A stretch of 64,000 nt of DNA from Methylobacterium sp. E-065 (GCF_022829605.1 NZ_JAKSYD010000112.1:62001-126000), one strand, 5' to 3'; positions 43,884 to 53,745 are shown, counted from the first letter of the stretch. Numbers and translations: made by a program. The notes: generated from the letters alone by a model not told the origin.

Positions 43884-44900
43884 CTACTGCTTCGGCTGGT
43901 CGGCAATCTCCGCCTCAACCATCTGTGGATCGAGATCGTAACGCCGGGAACAGAATTCACAGGTGATAACGATGCGCCCGTCATCCGCCACCATGTCGTG
44001 CCGCTCCTGGGGGGAAAACGAGCGGATCATGCCCAGCACGCGCTCGTGGGAGCAGCGGCAGGTCTCCTTCACCGGCTGACGGTCGAACACCCGCACGCCG
44101 CGTTCGTGGAACAGCCGGTAGAGCAGACGCTCGCTCGACAGATTGGGATCGACCAGTTCGTGATCCTCGATGGTGTTGACCAGCGAACGCGCCTCGACCC
44201 AGGCGTCGTCCTCCGGCGCCTCACCCGAGAGGTGCCGGTGCCCCTCCGGGATGTCGCCGGGCGGCAGATCAGCGAGGCGGGCGCGATCGATCGACTGCGG
44301 CAGGAATTGCACAAGCAAGCCGCCGGCCCGCCAATGCCCGGCCCCCTCCTCCACGGCCTCGGCCACGGCAAGGCGGACCTCGGTCGGGATCTGCTCGGAC
44401 TGACGGAAATACTGGTGCGCGGCCTCCTCCAGGCTCTGGCCCTCGAGGGCGACGACGCCCTGGTAGCGGCTGGCGGTGGTGCCCTGGTCGATGGTCATGG
44501 CGAGGTGCCCGGCGCCGATCAGGTCGGCATCCTTGAGCGGGCCGGAGCCGAGGGTGGCGACGCGCTCGGCGTCAAACCGTGCGGTGGCGCGCAGGCGATC
44601 GGGCGCCTCGAAATCGACCACGATCATCGCCACCGGACCGTCGGTCTTGGTCTGGAGCTGGAAGCGACCCTCGAACTTCAGGGAGGAGCCGAGCAGCACG
44701 GTTAGCGCCGCCGCCTCGCCGAGCAGGCGCGCGACCGGGTCCGGATAGCCGTGCCGGCGCAGGATCGTGTCGACGGCGGGACCGAGCCGGACGATGCGCC
44801 CGCGCACGTCCAGCGCCTCCACGGCGAAGGGCAGCACGGCATCGTCGTCGCCCACATGGCCGTTGCCGGCGTGCGATTGCGTTGGGGTTCCTGAGGTCAT
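43884..44900 (-). CDS. hslO: Redox-regulated chaperone Hsp33
   Basis: 338 residues of a holdase activated by oxidative unfolding. The N-terminal folding domain has VRGRIVRLGPAVDTILRRHGYPDPVARLLGEAAALTVLLGSSLKFEGRFQLQTKTDGPV. The C-terminal zinc switch is complete: C-x-C in KETCRCSHERV and C-x2-C in ITCEFCSRRYDL. The ATG at 44900 (MTSGTPTQSH) with GGAGAGGGC just before it is favoured. It follows argD and argF on the same strand, a common alphaproteobacterial order. Confidence 0.95.
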   Translation of the reverse strand: MTSGTPTQSHAGNGHVGDDDAVLPFAVEALDVRGRIVRLGPAVDTILRRHGYPDPVARLLGEAAALTVLLGSSLKFEGRFQLQTKTDGPVAMIVVDFEAPDRLRATARFDAERVATLGSGPLKDADLIGAGHLAMTIDQGTTASRYQGVVALEGQSLEEAAHQYFRQSEQIPTEVRLAVAEAVEEGAGHWRAGGLLVQFLPQSIDRARLADLPPGDIPEGHRHLSGEAPEDDAWVEARSLVNTIEDHELVDPNLSSERLLYRLFHERGVRVFDRQPVKETCRCSHERVLGMIRSFSPQERHDMVADDGRIVITCEFCSRRYDLDPQMVEAEIADQPKQ

Positions 44901-45144
44901 GCCCTCTCCGATCGATTTGCCCGGCGAGACGGGGATCCGTCGTCGCGGCGGGCCGAGCGTCGTGAGGGGCTGACCTGAGTGGAACGATCCCTCACCCCGC
45001 CCGGGCCCTGCGGCTGAACGGGCGCGCAGCGCCACGCCCGTCGCCGGGATGCCACCTGTCGGCAGCCGTGATGGGGATACGGGCCGCGCATGCCGCCCGC
45101 TCGATCCTATATGGTGCGCCCAAGCCGCGGGCGCGAGCCCGAAT

Positions 45145-46125
45145 TCAGAGGCCGCTGGCGCGTAGGCACCAAGCCAGGATGCCCTTCTGCGCGTGGAGGC
45201 GGTTTTCGGCCTCGTCGAACACCACGGAGCGCGGGCCGTCCATCACCTCGGCGGTCACCTCCTCGCCGCGATGGGCCGGCAGGCAATGCATGAAGATCGC
45301 GTCCGGCTTGGCCGCCGCCATCAGCTTGGCGTTGACCTGATACGGGCTCAGCAGGTTGTGCCGGTGGGCCTCGTCGTCGTCGCCCATGGAGACCCAGCAA
45401 TCGGTGACGACCGCATCCGCGCCATCCACGGCCGCGAAGGCATCCGTGGTGACGTTGAGCCTCGCGCCCTCCTGCTTGGCCCAGGCGATCAGTGCGGCTG
45501 GGGGCGCCAGCTCGGGCGGGCTGGCCACGTTGAGGGTGAAGTCGAACCGGGCCGCCGCGTGGACCCAGCTCTCCAGAACGTTGTTGGCATCCCCCGACCA
45601 CGCCACGGTCCGGCCCTGGATCGGTCCGCGATGCTCCTCGAAGGTCAGCACGTCCGCCATGATCTGGCAGGGATGCGAGACCTTGGTCAGCGCGTTGATC
45701 ACCGGCACGGTGGCGTGCTCGGCCAGTTCCAGCATCTGCCCGTGATCGAGGATGCGGATCATGATCGCGTCGACGAAGCGCGACAGCACCTGCGCGGTGT
45801 CGCCGATCGTCTCGCCCCGGCCGAGCTGCATCTCGGAACCCGTGAGCATCAGCGTCTCGCCCCCGAGCTCGCGCATCGCCACGTCGAACGAAACACGGGT
45901 GCGGGTCGAGGGCCGGTCGAACACCATCGCCAGGGTCTTGCCCGTGAGCGGACGCTCGGCGGCGCGCTCGCCCTTGCGGCGCACCGCCTTGATGGCGGCG
46001 CTGGCATCGAGGACCCGGCGCAGCTCCGCCCCGGAGAAATCCTTGAGGTCGAGGAAATGACGGGGGCCGGCACTGTTCGGGTGCGGGGCCTGGGCCTTCG
46101 CCCGGCCGTTCATCTGGGCTTTCAT
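45145..46125 (-). CDS. argF: Ornithine carbamoyltransferase
   Basis: Makes citrulline from ornithine and carbamoyl phosphate. 326 residues: the carbamoyl-phosphate loop STRTR (73-77, in [15 protein letters not shown]), HPCQIMAD (151-158), the ornithine loop SMGDD (247-251) and H280-CLPAHRGEE. All are diagnostic. It lies between argD and hslO on the minus strand. The 168 bases toward argD hold a strong hairpin (46244-46270), so it may be partly separately transcribed. Confidence 0.97.
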   Translation of the reverse strand: MKAQMNGRAKAQAPHPNSAGPRHFLDLKDFSGAELRRVLDASAAIKAVRRKGERAAERPLTGKTLAMVFDRPSTRTRVSFDVAMRELGGETLMLTGSEMQLGRGETIGDTAQVLSRFVDAIMIRILDHGQMLELAEHATVPVINALTKVSHPCQIMADVLTFEEHRGPIQGRTVAWSGDANNVLESWVHAAARFDFTLNVASPPELAPPAALIAWAKQEGARLNVTTDAFAAVDGADAVVTDCWVSMGDDDEAHRHNLLSPYQVNAKLMAAAKPDAIFMHCLPAHRGEEVTAEVMDGPRSVVFDEAENRLHAQKGILAWCLRASGL

Positions 46126-46243
46126 CGCGTCACAATAACTAGAGTCCGCTCAACGATCACCTGATCATGAACCGTACTCTACCTCCTTGTAGGGGCATTT
46201 CCGTCAGGCACGGCGGAATCGACCGTGTCCGGAAACGCTTCGG

Positions 46244-46270
46244 ACCGCCCGCCGCGGGGCGGCGGGCGGT
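46244..46270 (-). terminator. Strong stem-loop downstream of argD
   Basis: accgcccgccgc-ggg-gcggcgggcggt, a perfect 12-pair stem 24 bases after the argD stop on the minus strand. There is no T-tract, so it could be a processing or attenuation structure rather than a full terminator between argD and argF. Confidence 0.55.
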
Positions 46271-46293
46271 GTTCATGGGTCCCCGGCTTGGGC

Positions 46294-47493
46294 CTACTCG
46301 GCCGCGCCGCGCACGGCCTCGAATTCGGATGCCGCCGCCTCCAGGCGCTGGACCGCCGCGTCGATCTCGGCCGCGCCGATGGTCAGCGGCGGCAGCAGGC
46401 GGACGATGTTGTCGCCCGCCGGGATCACCAGCAGATGCACGTTGCGCGCCGCAGCGGCGAAATCGGTGTTCGGTACGCCGAGCTTGAGGCCGAGCATCAG
46501 CCCCTCGCCGCGGATCTCTTCGAAGACATGCGGATGCCGATCGCGAAGTGCTGCGAGCTTCTGCTTGAGCAACAGGCCGGAATGGGCGACCTGATCGAGG
46601 AAGCCTTCGCCCAGCACCACGTCCAGCACCGCGTTGCCCACCGCCATGGCGAGCGGGTTGCCACCAAAGGTTGTGCCGTGCGTTCCCGCGGTCATGCCCC
46701 GGGCGGCCTCGCGCGTGGCGAGGCAGGCGCCCATCGGGAAGCCGCCGCCGATGCCCTTGGCGGCGCTCATGATGTCTGGGGTGATGCCCGACCATTCATG
46801 GGCGAACAGCTTGCCGGTGCGGCCGATTCCGGTCTGGACCTCGTCCATGATCAGGAGCAGGCCGTTGGCGTCGCAAATCGCGCGCAGGCGCCGGAGATCG
46901 GCGTGGGGGATCACCCGCACGCCGCCCTCGCCCTGGATCGGCTCGATCATCAGCGCGGCCGTCTCCGGTCCGATCACCGCTTCGAGGGCCGCCCAGTCCC
47001 CGGCGGGGACCTGATCGAACCCCTCCACCTTGGGCCCGAAGCCCTCCATGTATTTCTGCTGCCCGCCGGCCGCGAGCGTCGCCAGCGTCCGCCCGTGGAA
47101 GGCGCCCGCGAAGGTCACGATGCGGTAGCGCTCCGGATGGCCGCCGACCGCGTGGTACTTCCGGGCGATCTTGATCGCCGCCTCGTTGGCCTCGGCCCCC
47201 GAGTTGCAGAAGAACACCACGTCGGCGAAGGTCGCCTCCGCGAAGCGCTGGCCGAGGCGCTCGCCGCCGGGAATCTCGAACAGGTTCGAGGTGTGCCAGA
47301 TCCGATTCGCCTGCTCGGTCAGCGCACCGACCAAGTGGGGATGGGCGTGGCCCAGCGCGTTCACCGCGATGCCGGCGCCGAAATCGAGGTATCGCTCGCC
47401 GCCCTCCGTAACGAGCCAAGCGCCTTCGCCGCGCTCGAAGGCGAGCGGCGCGCGGACATAAGTCGGCAGAAGGGCTGACGTCACGGATGCCAT
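46294..47493 (-). CDS. argD: Acetylornithine aminotransferase
   Basis: 399-residue class III, PLP-dependent aminotransferase that makes N-acetylornithine. Visible features are [63 protein letters not shown] and [18 protein letters not shown], with the PLP lysine K246 in SAAKGIGGG. The start at [14 protein letters not shown] fits the family (A-L-x-x-T-Y). It is the first gene of the argD-argF-hslO group. A divergent gene cluster begins with ridA about 260 bases away. Confidence 0.96.
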   Translation of the reverse strand: MASVTSALLPTYVRAPLAFERGEGAWLVTEGGERYLDFGAGIAVNALGHAHPHLVGALTEQANRIWHTSNLFEIPGGERLGQRFAEATFADVVFFCNSGAEANEAAIKIARKYHAVGGHPERYRIVTFAGAFHGRTLATLAAGGQQKYMEGFGPKVEGFDQVPAGDWAALEAVIGPETAALMIEPIQGEGGVRVIPHADLRRLRAICDANGLLLIMDEVQTGIGRTGKLFAHEWSGITPDIMSAAKGIGGGFPMGACLATREAARGMTAGTHGTTFGGNPLAMAVGNAVLDVVLGEGFLDQVAHSGLLLKQKLAALRDRHPHVFEEIRGEGLMLGLKLGVPNTDFAAAARNVHLLVIPAGDNIVRLLPPLTIGAAEIDAAVQRLEAAASEFEAVRGAAE

Positions 47494-47754
47494 CTCCGTT
47501 TATCGATCGATCCCGGAGCAAGCGTTAGCCGGCTCCAAATGAAATTGCCGCCTCAGTCAGGGGCGGCACGCGCGCGATTACTATGAAAGCGCGCGGCCCT
47601 GTCAACGATTCAATGTTCACCGCATCCGCGCGGCAGGTCTGCGCGATGCTTCGGAACACCCAAATTCTACCCGTCGCATGGGCGGCACCCCTTGCCTGAA
47701 AGGGTCCGGCCATGCTCCTGCTCCGGCGGATTTCGATCAGCGACGGAGCCTCCG

Positions 47755-48228
47755 ATGAGCACGATCAAGGAACGCCTGCAGACGCTCGGTCTCACCCTGC
47801 CGAAAGCTGCTGCGCCAGTGGCGAATTACGTGCCGTTCGTCCGCAGCGGCAACCTCGTGGTGATCTCCGGCCAGGTCTGCTTCGGCGCCGACGGCGCCAT
47901 CGCGGCGGAGCATAAGGGCAAGGTTGGTGGCAACGTCTCGGCGGAGGCCGGCAAGGCGGCCGCCCGGCTCTGCGCGCTCAACGTCCTCGCCCAGCTCGAG
48001 GCCGCGGTGGGCGACCTCGACCGCGCCGTGGAGCAGTGCGTCAGGCTCGGCGGCTTCATCAACGCGGCGCCGGGCTTCTCGGCGGTGGCCGGGGTGATGA
48101 ACGGCGCCTCCGACCTGATGGTCGAGCTGCTGGGCGACCGGGGCCGGCACGCCCGTTCCACGGTCGGCGTCGCCGAACTCCCCCTCGACGCCGCCGTCGA
48201 GGTCGAGGCGATGTTCGAGGTCCGCTGA
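47755..48228 (+). CDS. RidA/YjgF family protein
   Basis: 157 residues: YVPFVRSGNLVVISGQVCFGADG, AARLCALNVLAQLEAAVGDLDRAVEQCVRLGGFINAAPGFSAVAGVMNGASDLMVELLGDRGRHARSTVGVAELPLDAAVEVEAMFEV. RidA proteins form trimers and hydrolyse reactive enamines from PLP enzymes. The family's catalytic Arg is seen in HARSTVG. The stop lies two bases before the GDPD start, so the two are coupled. Confidence 0.92.
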   Translation: MSTIKERLQTLGLTLPKAAAPVANYVPFVRSGNLVVISGQVCFGADGAIAAEHKGKVGGNVSAEAGKAAARLCALNVLAQLEAAVGDLDRAVEQCVRLGGFINAAPGFSAVAGVMNGASDLMVELLGDRGRHARSTVGVAELPLDAAVEVEAMFEVR

Positions 48229-48230
48229 CA

Positions 48231-48977
48231 GTGGCGGCTCCCGCCTGGCTGACCGCGCGTCCGATCGCCCATCGCGGGCTGCACGACCGGGCTGCGGGCC
48301 GGCCAGAGAACACACTGGCCGCGGCCCGGGCGGCCGTTGCGGGCGGCTTCGCCATCGAGTGCGACGTGCAGCTCAGCCGCGACGGCGAGGCGATGGTGTT
48401 CCACGACGCCGCGCTCGGCCGTCTGACCGGAGCGAGCGAGGCGGTGGCCGAGCGTTCGGCCGCCGATCTCGCGTCTCTGGCGATCGCCGGGACCGCGGAG
48501 ACGATCCCGACCCTGTCGGCCTTCCTGGCAGCCATCGGCGGGGCGGTGCCCGTGATCATCGAGGTGAAGTCTCGCTACGACGGCGACCTGCGGCTCGCCA
48601 CCCGCGCCGCCGAGGTGGCGGCCGCCTATGACGGGCCGGTGGCGCTCAAATCCTTCGACCCGCAGGTGGTCGGGGCCCTGCGCGACCTGTGCCCGACGAT
48701 TCCCCGGGGGATCGTGGCGGAGACGACGCAGGACGATCCGGTCTACGCGGCGCTGCCGCCGAGCCTGCGCCGGGCGCTGTCCGACCTTCTGCACTTCGCT
48801 GAGACCCGGCCCGACTTCCTGTCCTGGCGGGTCGACGACCTCCCCTGCGCGCCGACCTACCTGTGCCGGCTGCTTGGGCAGTTCCCCGTGATGGCCTGGA
48901 CGGTGCGGACCGCGGATCAGCGCGCCCGTGCGGGCGCACACGCGGACCAGATGGTGTTCGAGGGGTTCGTGCCGTAA
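48231..48977 (+). CDS. Glycerophosphodiester phosphodiesterase
   Basis: 248 residues of a GDPD TIM barrel: PIAHRGLHDRAAGRPENTLAAARAAVAGGFAIECDVQLSRDGEAMVFHD contains the catalytic HRG, E-N-T and E-C-D-V metal/acid residues. VPVIIEVKSR and SFDPQVVGALR follow. It has no signal peptide, so it acts on intracellular glycerophosphodiesters from lipid turnover. The GTG start at 48231 two bases after ridA is the only start close by and fits the operon. The C-terminal ADQMVFEGFVP is not a membrane anchor. Confidence 0.92.
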   Translation: MAAPAWLTARPIAHRGLHDRAAGRPENTLAAARAAVAGGFAIECDVQLSRDGEAMVFHDAALGRLTGASEAVAERSAADLASLAIAGTAETIPTLSAFLAAIGGAVPVIIEVKSRYDGDLRLATRAAEVAAAYDGPVALKSFDPQVVGALRDLCPTIPRGIVAETTQDDPVYAALPPSLRRALSDLLHFAETRPDFLSWRVDDLPCAPTYLCRLLGQFPVMAWTVRTADQRARAGAHADQMVFEGFVP

Positions 48978-49012
48978 ATTTTCCTACGGACCATCCGTTT
49001 CGAGCTCTTCAG

Positions 49013-49462
49013 ATGAAAGCCGTCACACGCCATTCGACCGAGATGCCCCCGCGAAGGGTTCGGCTCTGCAGGGTGGCGGCCGTCACCGTGCTCCTGTTCG
49101 CAGCGACCCCTGCATCGGCGGCCGACCCGTGCGAGCGCCCCACCCAGGCGGATCTCAACGAATGTGCGGCAGCCGATTATGGGGCTGCCGATAAGGCGCT
49201 GAACGCCGTCTATGGCCAGCTGATGAACAAGATCGGCCCGAAGGCGAAGGACAACCTGCGCGCGGCTCAGAAGGCTTGGCTGCCGTTTCGGGACGCCACC
49301 TGCGCCCTCGAAAGCATGGGCCTCGATGGCGGCTCCGCCTACGCGATGGAGTACAACGGCTGCCTCAAGGGACTGACTGACCAGCGGATCAAGGTCCTGA
49401 AGGGTTACCTCGACTGCAAGGGAAGCGACGACCTAATCTGCGTCAGCCGCCTGAGCGACTGA
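49013..49462 (+). CDS. Secreted LprI-like (DUF1311) protein
   Basis: 149 residues. After a signal peptide (VAAVTVLLFAATPASA) the mature chain reads DPCERPTQADLNECAAADYGAADKALNAVYGQLMNKIG, then LRAAQKAWLPFRDATCALESMGLDGGSAYAMEYNGCLKGLTDQRIKVLKGYL, the four-Cys helical LprI/DUF1311 pattern (x-Q-x-x-x-N-x-C ... A-Q-x-x-W-x-x-F-R-D-x-x-C). LprI-type proteins inhibit lysozyme in mycobacteria; for most homologues no activity is known. It is periplasmic. Confidence 0.85.
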   Translation: MKAVTRHSTEMPPRRVRLCRVAAVTVLLFAATPASAADPCERPTQADLNECAAADYGAADKALNAVYGQLMNKIGPKAKDNLRAAQKAWLPFRDATCALESMGLDGGSAYAMEYNGCLKGLTDQRIKVLKGYLDCKGSDDLICVSRLSD

Positions 49463-49535
49463 TGGGCCCGAGCCAGGAACGCGCCCAATCAGAAACGGGA
49501 GTAGCCGCTCGGGGCACGGCTATCTGAACGGAAGT

Positions 49536-50006
49536 TCAAGGCAGCTTGCGCAGCCCGTCGAGGAAGGTCGAGACTTCCCGGCGGCTCCACGACGCGCCAT
49601 TGATCCAGAAGTTGAGCAACACGGCGTGGTTCAGGTGCACCCAGGCGATCACCTGCGGTGCGGCTGCCCGGGAGACGGGCGTTTGAATGAAATCGTCCCG
49701 TACCTTGAGATCGACTTCGACGGAAACGATCAGGCAGGGCAAGGTCCGTCCGGCCCGGCCCGGATACCATTTCACGCGCGGCCCATGCGCGCCGAGCGCT
49801 GTCGAAATGGAAATTGTGCCCGGAACGTCTGTATCCTGCGCATCGAGGTTGCTCATTTCGCACAGAATATCCTCGACAAAGTCGTCCGGGGGGCGCCGTT
49901 CAGGTGCCCTACGGAACCGAAGGTCTGTCCGCGGGCGAGTCACACTAGCTCCTGATTTGTCCCTGGCCGACATCCGGAGATCGTGCGACCCCGTCGCTTT
50001 CATCAC
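49536..50006 (-). CDS. Hypothetical protein
   Basis: 156 residues if started at 50006. The first 35 residues are Arg-rich and poorly defined; ILCEMSNLDAQDTDVPGTISISTALGAHGPRVKWYPG is the better-looking core. An alternative start at M51 (MSNLDAQ) would remove the N-terminus. A C-terminal part (VIAWVHLNHAVLLNFWINGASWSRREVSTFLDGLRKLP) has mixed alpha/beta character. No family is recognised. It is convergent with the lprI-like gene and divergent from the FemAB-like gene. Confidence 0.6.
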   Translation of the reverse strand: MMKATGSHDLRMSARDKSGASVTRPRTDLRFRRAPERRPPDDFVEDILCEMSNLDAQDTDVPGTISISTALGAHGPRVKWYPGRAGRTLPCLIVSVEVDLKVRDDFIQTPVSRAAAPQVIAWVHLNHAVLLNFWINGASWSRREVSTFLDGLRKLP

Positions 50007-50074
50007 AAGGCGTTCCTTTCACCGCGCGCATCCGTCCGCTTGCTCCTGTCCCGGCAGGGATTAGATTCGGGTCT

Positions 50075-51337
50075 ATGAAGCAAGAACCCGGGCCGACGCC
50101 GGAAACCCCCACGCTCACCGTGCGGGCGCTGCCCGGACTGAAGGAGATCGGCGCGGCGGAATGGGATGCCTGCGCCTTCTCCGCCGAAACTCTGGCAGCG
50201 GGCGACGAGACCCACAACCCGTTCGTCTCCCACGCCTTCCTGTCGGCGCTCGAGGATTCCGGCTGCGTCTCGCGCCGGACCGGCTGGCTACCGCTCCATG
50301 TCTCCGTGGAGCGCGATGGCGAGCGGCTCGGAGTCGTGCCCTGCTACCTGAAATCGCACAGCCAGGGCGAATACGTGTTCGACCACGGCTGGGCCGATGC
50401 CTACGAGCGCGCCGGCGGGTCCTATTACCCGAAACTCCAGGTCAGCATCCCGTTCACGCCAGTGACCGGACCGCGCTTCCTGATCGCTCCGGGAGCCGAT
50501 CCGGACGAGGCCACGGCCGGTCTCGTCGCGGGCCTGCGGGCACTCCGGGGCGAGACCAAGGCCTCCTCGATCCACGTGACCTTCATGCGCGAGGCCGAGT
50601 GGGACCGGGCCGGCGCCGCGGGCTTCCTGCAACGCACCGACCAGCAGTTCCACTGGGAGAACGACGGCTACGCCACGTTCGACGACTTCCTTGCCGCCCT
50701 GGCCTCCCGGAAGCGCAAGAACATCCGCAAGGAGCGCCGCGACGCGCTGGCCCCCGGCATCACGGTTGAGCATCTGACCGGTGCGGACATCACCGAGGCA
50801 CACTGGGACGCGTTCTATGCGTTCTACACGGACACGGGCTCGCGGAAATGGGGCCGGCCCTACCTCAACCGGAAGTTCTTCACGTTGCTGTCGGAGCGCA
50901 TGGCCGACCGCGTGCTCCTCGTGATGGCCAAGCGCGCGGGGGACTACATCGCGGGTGCCATCAACCTGATCGGCGATACGGCGCTCTACGGCCGCAACTG
51001 GGGCTGCATCGAGGACATCCCGTTCCTGCATTTCGAGGTCTGCTACTATCAGGCGATCGATTTCGCGATTGCCCGGGGTCTGAAGCGGGTCGAGGCGGGT
51101 GCGCAGGGGGAGCACAAGCTCGCTCGGGGCTACCGGCCGGTGCTGATGCACTCCGCCCACGATATTGCCGACCCGGCGCTGCGCCGCGCGGTGGCCGATT
51201 ACTTGCAGCGGGAACGCGCCCACGTCGCCGAGGCGGTGGACGTCCTCGACACCCTGACGCCGTTCCGGCGCACGGAGACGGGGGAAACCTGCAGCGGCCC
51301 GGCACCCTCCCCAACACCCGACCCCGAGAGTGCGTAA
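50075..51337 (+). CDS. FemAB-like GNAT family acyltransferase
   Basis: 420 residues of the uncharacterised 'peptidogalycan biosynthesis/recognition' branch of the GNAT superfamily: LPGLKEIGAAEWDAC ... NPFVSHAFLSALEDSGCV, PFTPVTGPRFLI, the conserved DQQFHWENDGYATFDDFLAALASRKRKNIRKERR, and late IDFAIARGLKRVEAGAQGEHKLARGYRPV. It probably transfers an acyl or aminoacyl group; the substrate is not known. Four bases separate it from the M20 gene, so the two form an operon. Confidence 0.85.
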   Translation: MKQEPGPTPETPTLTVRALPGLKEIGAAEWDACAFSAETLAAGDETHNPFVSHAFLSALEDSGCVSRRTGWLPLHVSVERDGERLGVVPCYLKSHSQGEYVFDHGWADAYERAGGSYYPKLQVSIPFTPVTGPRFLIAPGADPDEATAGLVAGLRALRGETKASSIHVTFMREAEWDRAGAAGFLQRTDQQFHWENDGYATFDDFLAALASRKRKNIRKERRDALAPGITVEHLTGADITEAHWDAFYAFYTDTGSRKWGRPYLNRKFFTLLSERMADRVLLVMAKRAGDYIAGAINLIGDTALYGRNWGCIEDIPFLHFEVCYYQAIDFAIARGLKRVEAGAQGEHKLARGYRPVLMHSAHDIADPALRRAVADYLQRERAHVAEAVDVLDTLTPFRRTETGETCSGPAPSPTPDPESA

Positions 51338-51340
51338 GAC

Positions 51341-52501
51341 ATGAGTCCGATCGACCACATCAAAGCCTATGCCGACGAGCTGACGGCCTTGCGCCGCGAT
51401 CTCCATGCCCATCCGGAGCTCGGTTTCGAGGAGGTGCGCACGTCCGGTATCGTTGCCGACATGCTGGAGAAGCTCGGCTGCGAGGTGCATCGCGGAATCG
51501 GCGGCACCGGTGTGGTGGGCCTGCTCAAGGGCCGCACAGACAACGGGCGCCGGATCGGCCTGCGCGCCGACATGGACGCCCTTCCCATCGAGGAGGAGAC
51601 CAACCTCCCCTATCGCTCAACCTATGCGGGCAAGATGCACGCCTGCGGGCATGACGGTCACACCACGATGTTGCTCGGCGCCGCTCGCTACCTCGCGGAG
51701 AGGCGCAACTTCGACGGCACCGCGGTGTTCGTGTTCCAGCCCGCCGAGGAGGGCCGCGGCGGCGCCCGGGCGATGCTGAAGGACGGGCTGTTCGAGCGCT
51801 TCCCCTGTGACGAGATCTACGGCCTGCACAACCAGCCAGGCGGCGGCGCCGGCACGATCAAGCTGCGCCCCGGCCCGATCATGGCGGCGGCCGACTTCTT
51901 CGACATCCACATCCGCGGCAAGGGCATCCACGCCGCTCAGCCGCATCGGGGCACCGATCCGATCATCGTTGCCACCGGCCTCGCTCAGGCGCTGCAATCG
52001 ATCGTGTCGCGCAATGCCGATCCGCTGAAGTCGATCGTGCTGTCGATCACCCGGATCGAGGCCGGCTCGGCCTACAACGTGATCCCGGAGACCGCGCATC
52101 TCGCCGGCACGATCCGCACCTTCGATCCGGAGATCCGCGCGCTCGCCGGCACCCGCATGCGCGAGCTGGCGGCGGGCTTCGGCACGGCCTACGGCGCCGA
52201 GGTCACGGTCGATCTGCAGGACGTGTTCTCGGTGCTGGAGAACGCCCCGGAGCAGGCTGCGGCCGCCACCGAGATCGCGACCGAACTCCTCGGTGCCGAC
52301 AAGGTCGAGCCGAACGTCACGCCCAAGATGGGCAGCGAGGATTTCGCCGACATGACCATGGCGGTGCCCGGTGCCTATGTCTGGCTCGGCGCCAATCCAG
52401 GCCCCGGCTTGCACAATGCCGGCTACAACTTCGATGATTCGATCATCCCGGTCGGCAGCGCGTTCCTGGCCCGCATGGTCGAGCGCCGCACGGCCGCCTG
52501 A
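51341..52501 (+). CDS. M20 family amidohydrolase (hippurate hydrolase-like)
   Basis: 386 residues, M20D subfamily: ALRRDLHAHPELGFEEVRTS, GLRADMDALPIEEET, HACGHDGHTTMLLGAARYLAERR (the H-x-C-G-H-D metal cluster), PAEEGRGGARAMLKDGLFE, HAAQPHRGTDPI, and NVTPKMGSEDFA. It hydrolyses N-acyl amino acids or related amides in the cytosol. Relatives are named hippurate hydrolase or aminoacylase. The co-transcribed FemAB-like gene may act on the same type of compound; this is speculation. Confidence 0.92.
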   Translation: MSPIDHIKAYADELTALRRDLHAHPELGFEEVRTSGIVADMLEKLGCEVHRGIGGTGVVGLLKGRTDNGRRIGLRADMDALPIEEETNLPYRSTYAGKMHACGHDGHTTMLLGAARYLAERRNFDGTAVFVFQPAEEGRGGARAMLKDGLFERFPCDEIYGLHNQPGGGAGTIKLRPGPIMAAADFFDIHIRGKGIHAAQPHRGTDPIIVATGLAQALQSIVSRNADPLKSIVLSITRIEAGSAYNVIPETAHLAGTIRTFDPEIRALAGTRMRELAAGFGTAYGAEVTVDLQDVFSVLENAPEQAAAATEIATELLGADKVEPNVTPKMGSEDFADMTMAVPGAYVWLGANPGPGLHNAGYNFDDSIIPVGSAFLARMVERRTAA

Positions 52502-52563
52502 GGCTCGGGGCCGCCACGGCGGCTCTTGCGAGGTTTACAAATCCGTCCCTGCCAACCGCAACT

Positions 52564-52668
52564 GTCCCCTCTCCCGTGCGGGAGAGGGTTGGGGTTAGGG
52601 GTCAGGTCTCTCCCGAGGGGTCGCACCCCTCACCCTGTCCCTCTCCCGCCCGCGCGAAGGGACCCGCG
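52564..52668. repeat. Intergenic palindromic repeat, family B copy 2
   Basis: In the gap after the M20 gene. It has cccctctcccgtgcgggagagg, then acccctcaccctgtccctct and cccgcccgcgcgaagggacc. It shares the arm order and a 25-base stretch with 3042-3145. Here the first arm is itself a perfect hairpin (ctctcccg-tg-cgggagag). Confidence 0.82.
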
Positions 52669-52712
52669 CTTGATCCCACGGCCGTATTGCGGAAGAGCAT
52701 GGCTGAGTTCGC

Positions 52713-53255
52713 TCAGGCGGCTCTGGCTCGAAGCGCCGTTATGGTACGGGTGAAAACGGCGGGATCGTCAAGGGCGCGGGCCAGAACGATGGCCCCCTGG
52801 ATCTGGGCGACGATCTCCTCCGCGAGGGCCGTGCTTCCCGCGATGTCCCGGCCCGACCGCTCGAGGGCGCCGGCCAGGGCCGCTACCCAGCGCGCAAAGT
52901 AGCTCCGCACCGCCTCGCCGAAGCGGTCGCGCTCCGAGCCGAGCGCCACGACCCCCACAAGGCAGACCCGCCGGCCGGAGCGGAAATACGTCTCGACTGC
53001 GTCGAACATCACCGACACCGCCTCCGCGGGTTGTTTCGCCTCGCGAAGGGGTGCGTAGAGGTTGGCCTCGAACCACTCGTCGATCTCTGCAAGCACGCAG
53101 GCCGCCATCTCGGCCTTCCCGCCGGGGAAAAGGTTGTACAGGCTGCCCTTGCCCAGGCCGGTGGCTCGGCTGATCGTTGCGAGGCTGGCGCCCTCGTAGC
53201 CGTGCTCGCGAAACACCTCCGCGAGCCTCTGGAGCGTTTCGGCCCGGCCGGTCAC
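52713..53255 (-). CDS. TetR/AcrR family transcriptional regulator
   Basis: 180 residues from a GTG. The N-terminal helix-turn-helix is RLAEVFREHGYEGASLATISRATGLGKGSLYNLFPGGKAEMAACVLAEIDEWFEANL. The C-terminal part (VMFDAVETYFRSGRRVCLVGVVALGSERDRFGEAVRSYFARWVAAL) is the TetR_C-type ligand domain with a CLVG element typical of AcrR-like sensors of small hydrophobic or electrophilic compounds. It lies five bases after DUF1348. The perfect palindrome at 53746-53765 is its likely operator, so it should repress its own operon. Confidence 0.9.
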   Translation of the reverse strand: MTGRAETLQRLAEVFREHGYEGASLATISRATGLGKGSLYNLFPGGKAEMAACVLAEIDEWFEANLYAPLREAKQPAEAVSVMFDAVETYFRSGRRVCLVGVVALGSERDRFGEAVRSYFARWVAALAGALERSGRDIAGSTALAEEIVAQIQGAIVLARALDDPAVFTRTITALRARAA

Positions 53256-53260
53256 TGTGG

Positions 53261-53728
53261 TCAGAGGCCGAGATCGGTGAGGCCAGGATGATCGTCGGGC
53301 CGGCGGCCGAGCGGCCAGTGAAATTTCCGGTCGGCTTTGGTGATCGCCAGATCGTTGATGCTGGCGATCCGGCGGCGCATCAGGCCGTGGGCGTCGAACT
53401 CCCAGTTCTCGTTGCCGTAGGAGCGGAACCACCGCCCCTCCGCATTGTGCCACTCATAGGCGAAGCGCACCGCGATCCGATCGCCGCTGAAGGTCCAGAC
53501 CTCCTTGATCAGCCGATACTCGAGTTCCCGATCCCATTTGTGCGTGAGGAACGCCACGATGGCTTGGCGCCCCGTCAGGAACTCGCTGCGGTTCCGCCAG
53601 ACGCTGTCTGGCGTGTAGGCGAGCGAGACGCGCTCGGGATCGCGCCCGTTCCAGGCATCCTCGGCCATGCGGGCCTTCTGGGCGGCGGTCTCGGCCGTGA
53701 AGGGGGGAAGGGGCGGACGGTCGGACAT
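53261..53728 (-). CDS. DUF1348 family protein (NTF2-like)
   Basis: 155 residues: [119 protein letters not shown]. This is the DUF1348 signature (W-N-x-x-D-P-x-R-V-x-x-A-Y-T-x-D-S-x-W-R-N-R ... R-x-Y-G-N-E-x-W). Function unknown. It is the gene most directly controlled by the adjacent TetR regulator, which suggests a role in handling the effector compound. Confidence 0.92.
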   Translation of the reverse strand: MSDRPPLPPFTAETAAQKARMAEDAWNGRDPERVSLAYTPDSVWRNRSEFLTGRQAIVAFLTHKWDRELEYRLIKEVWTFSGDRIAVRFAYEWHNAEGRWFRSYGNENWEFDAHGLMRRRIASINDLAITKADRKFHWPLGRRPDDHPGLTDLGL

Positions 53729-53745
53729 CGTTCACGTCTCCAGCG

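Noticed and set aside
46244..46270. A full intrinsic terminator between argD and argF
   Set aside because: The stem is perfect but no T-tract follows, so I report it only as a stem-loop with reduced confidence.
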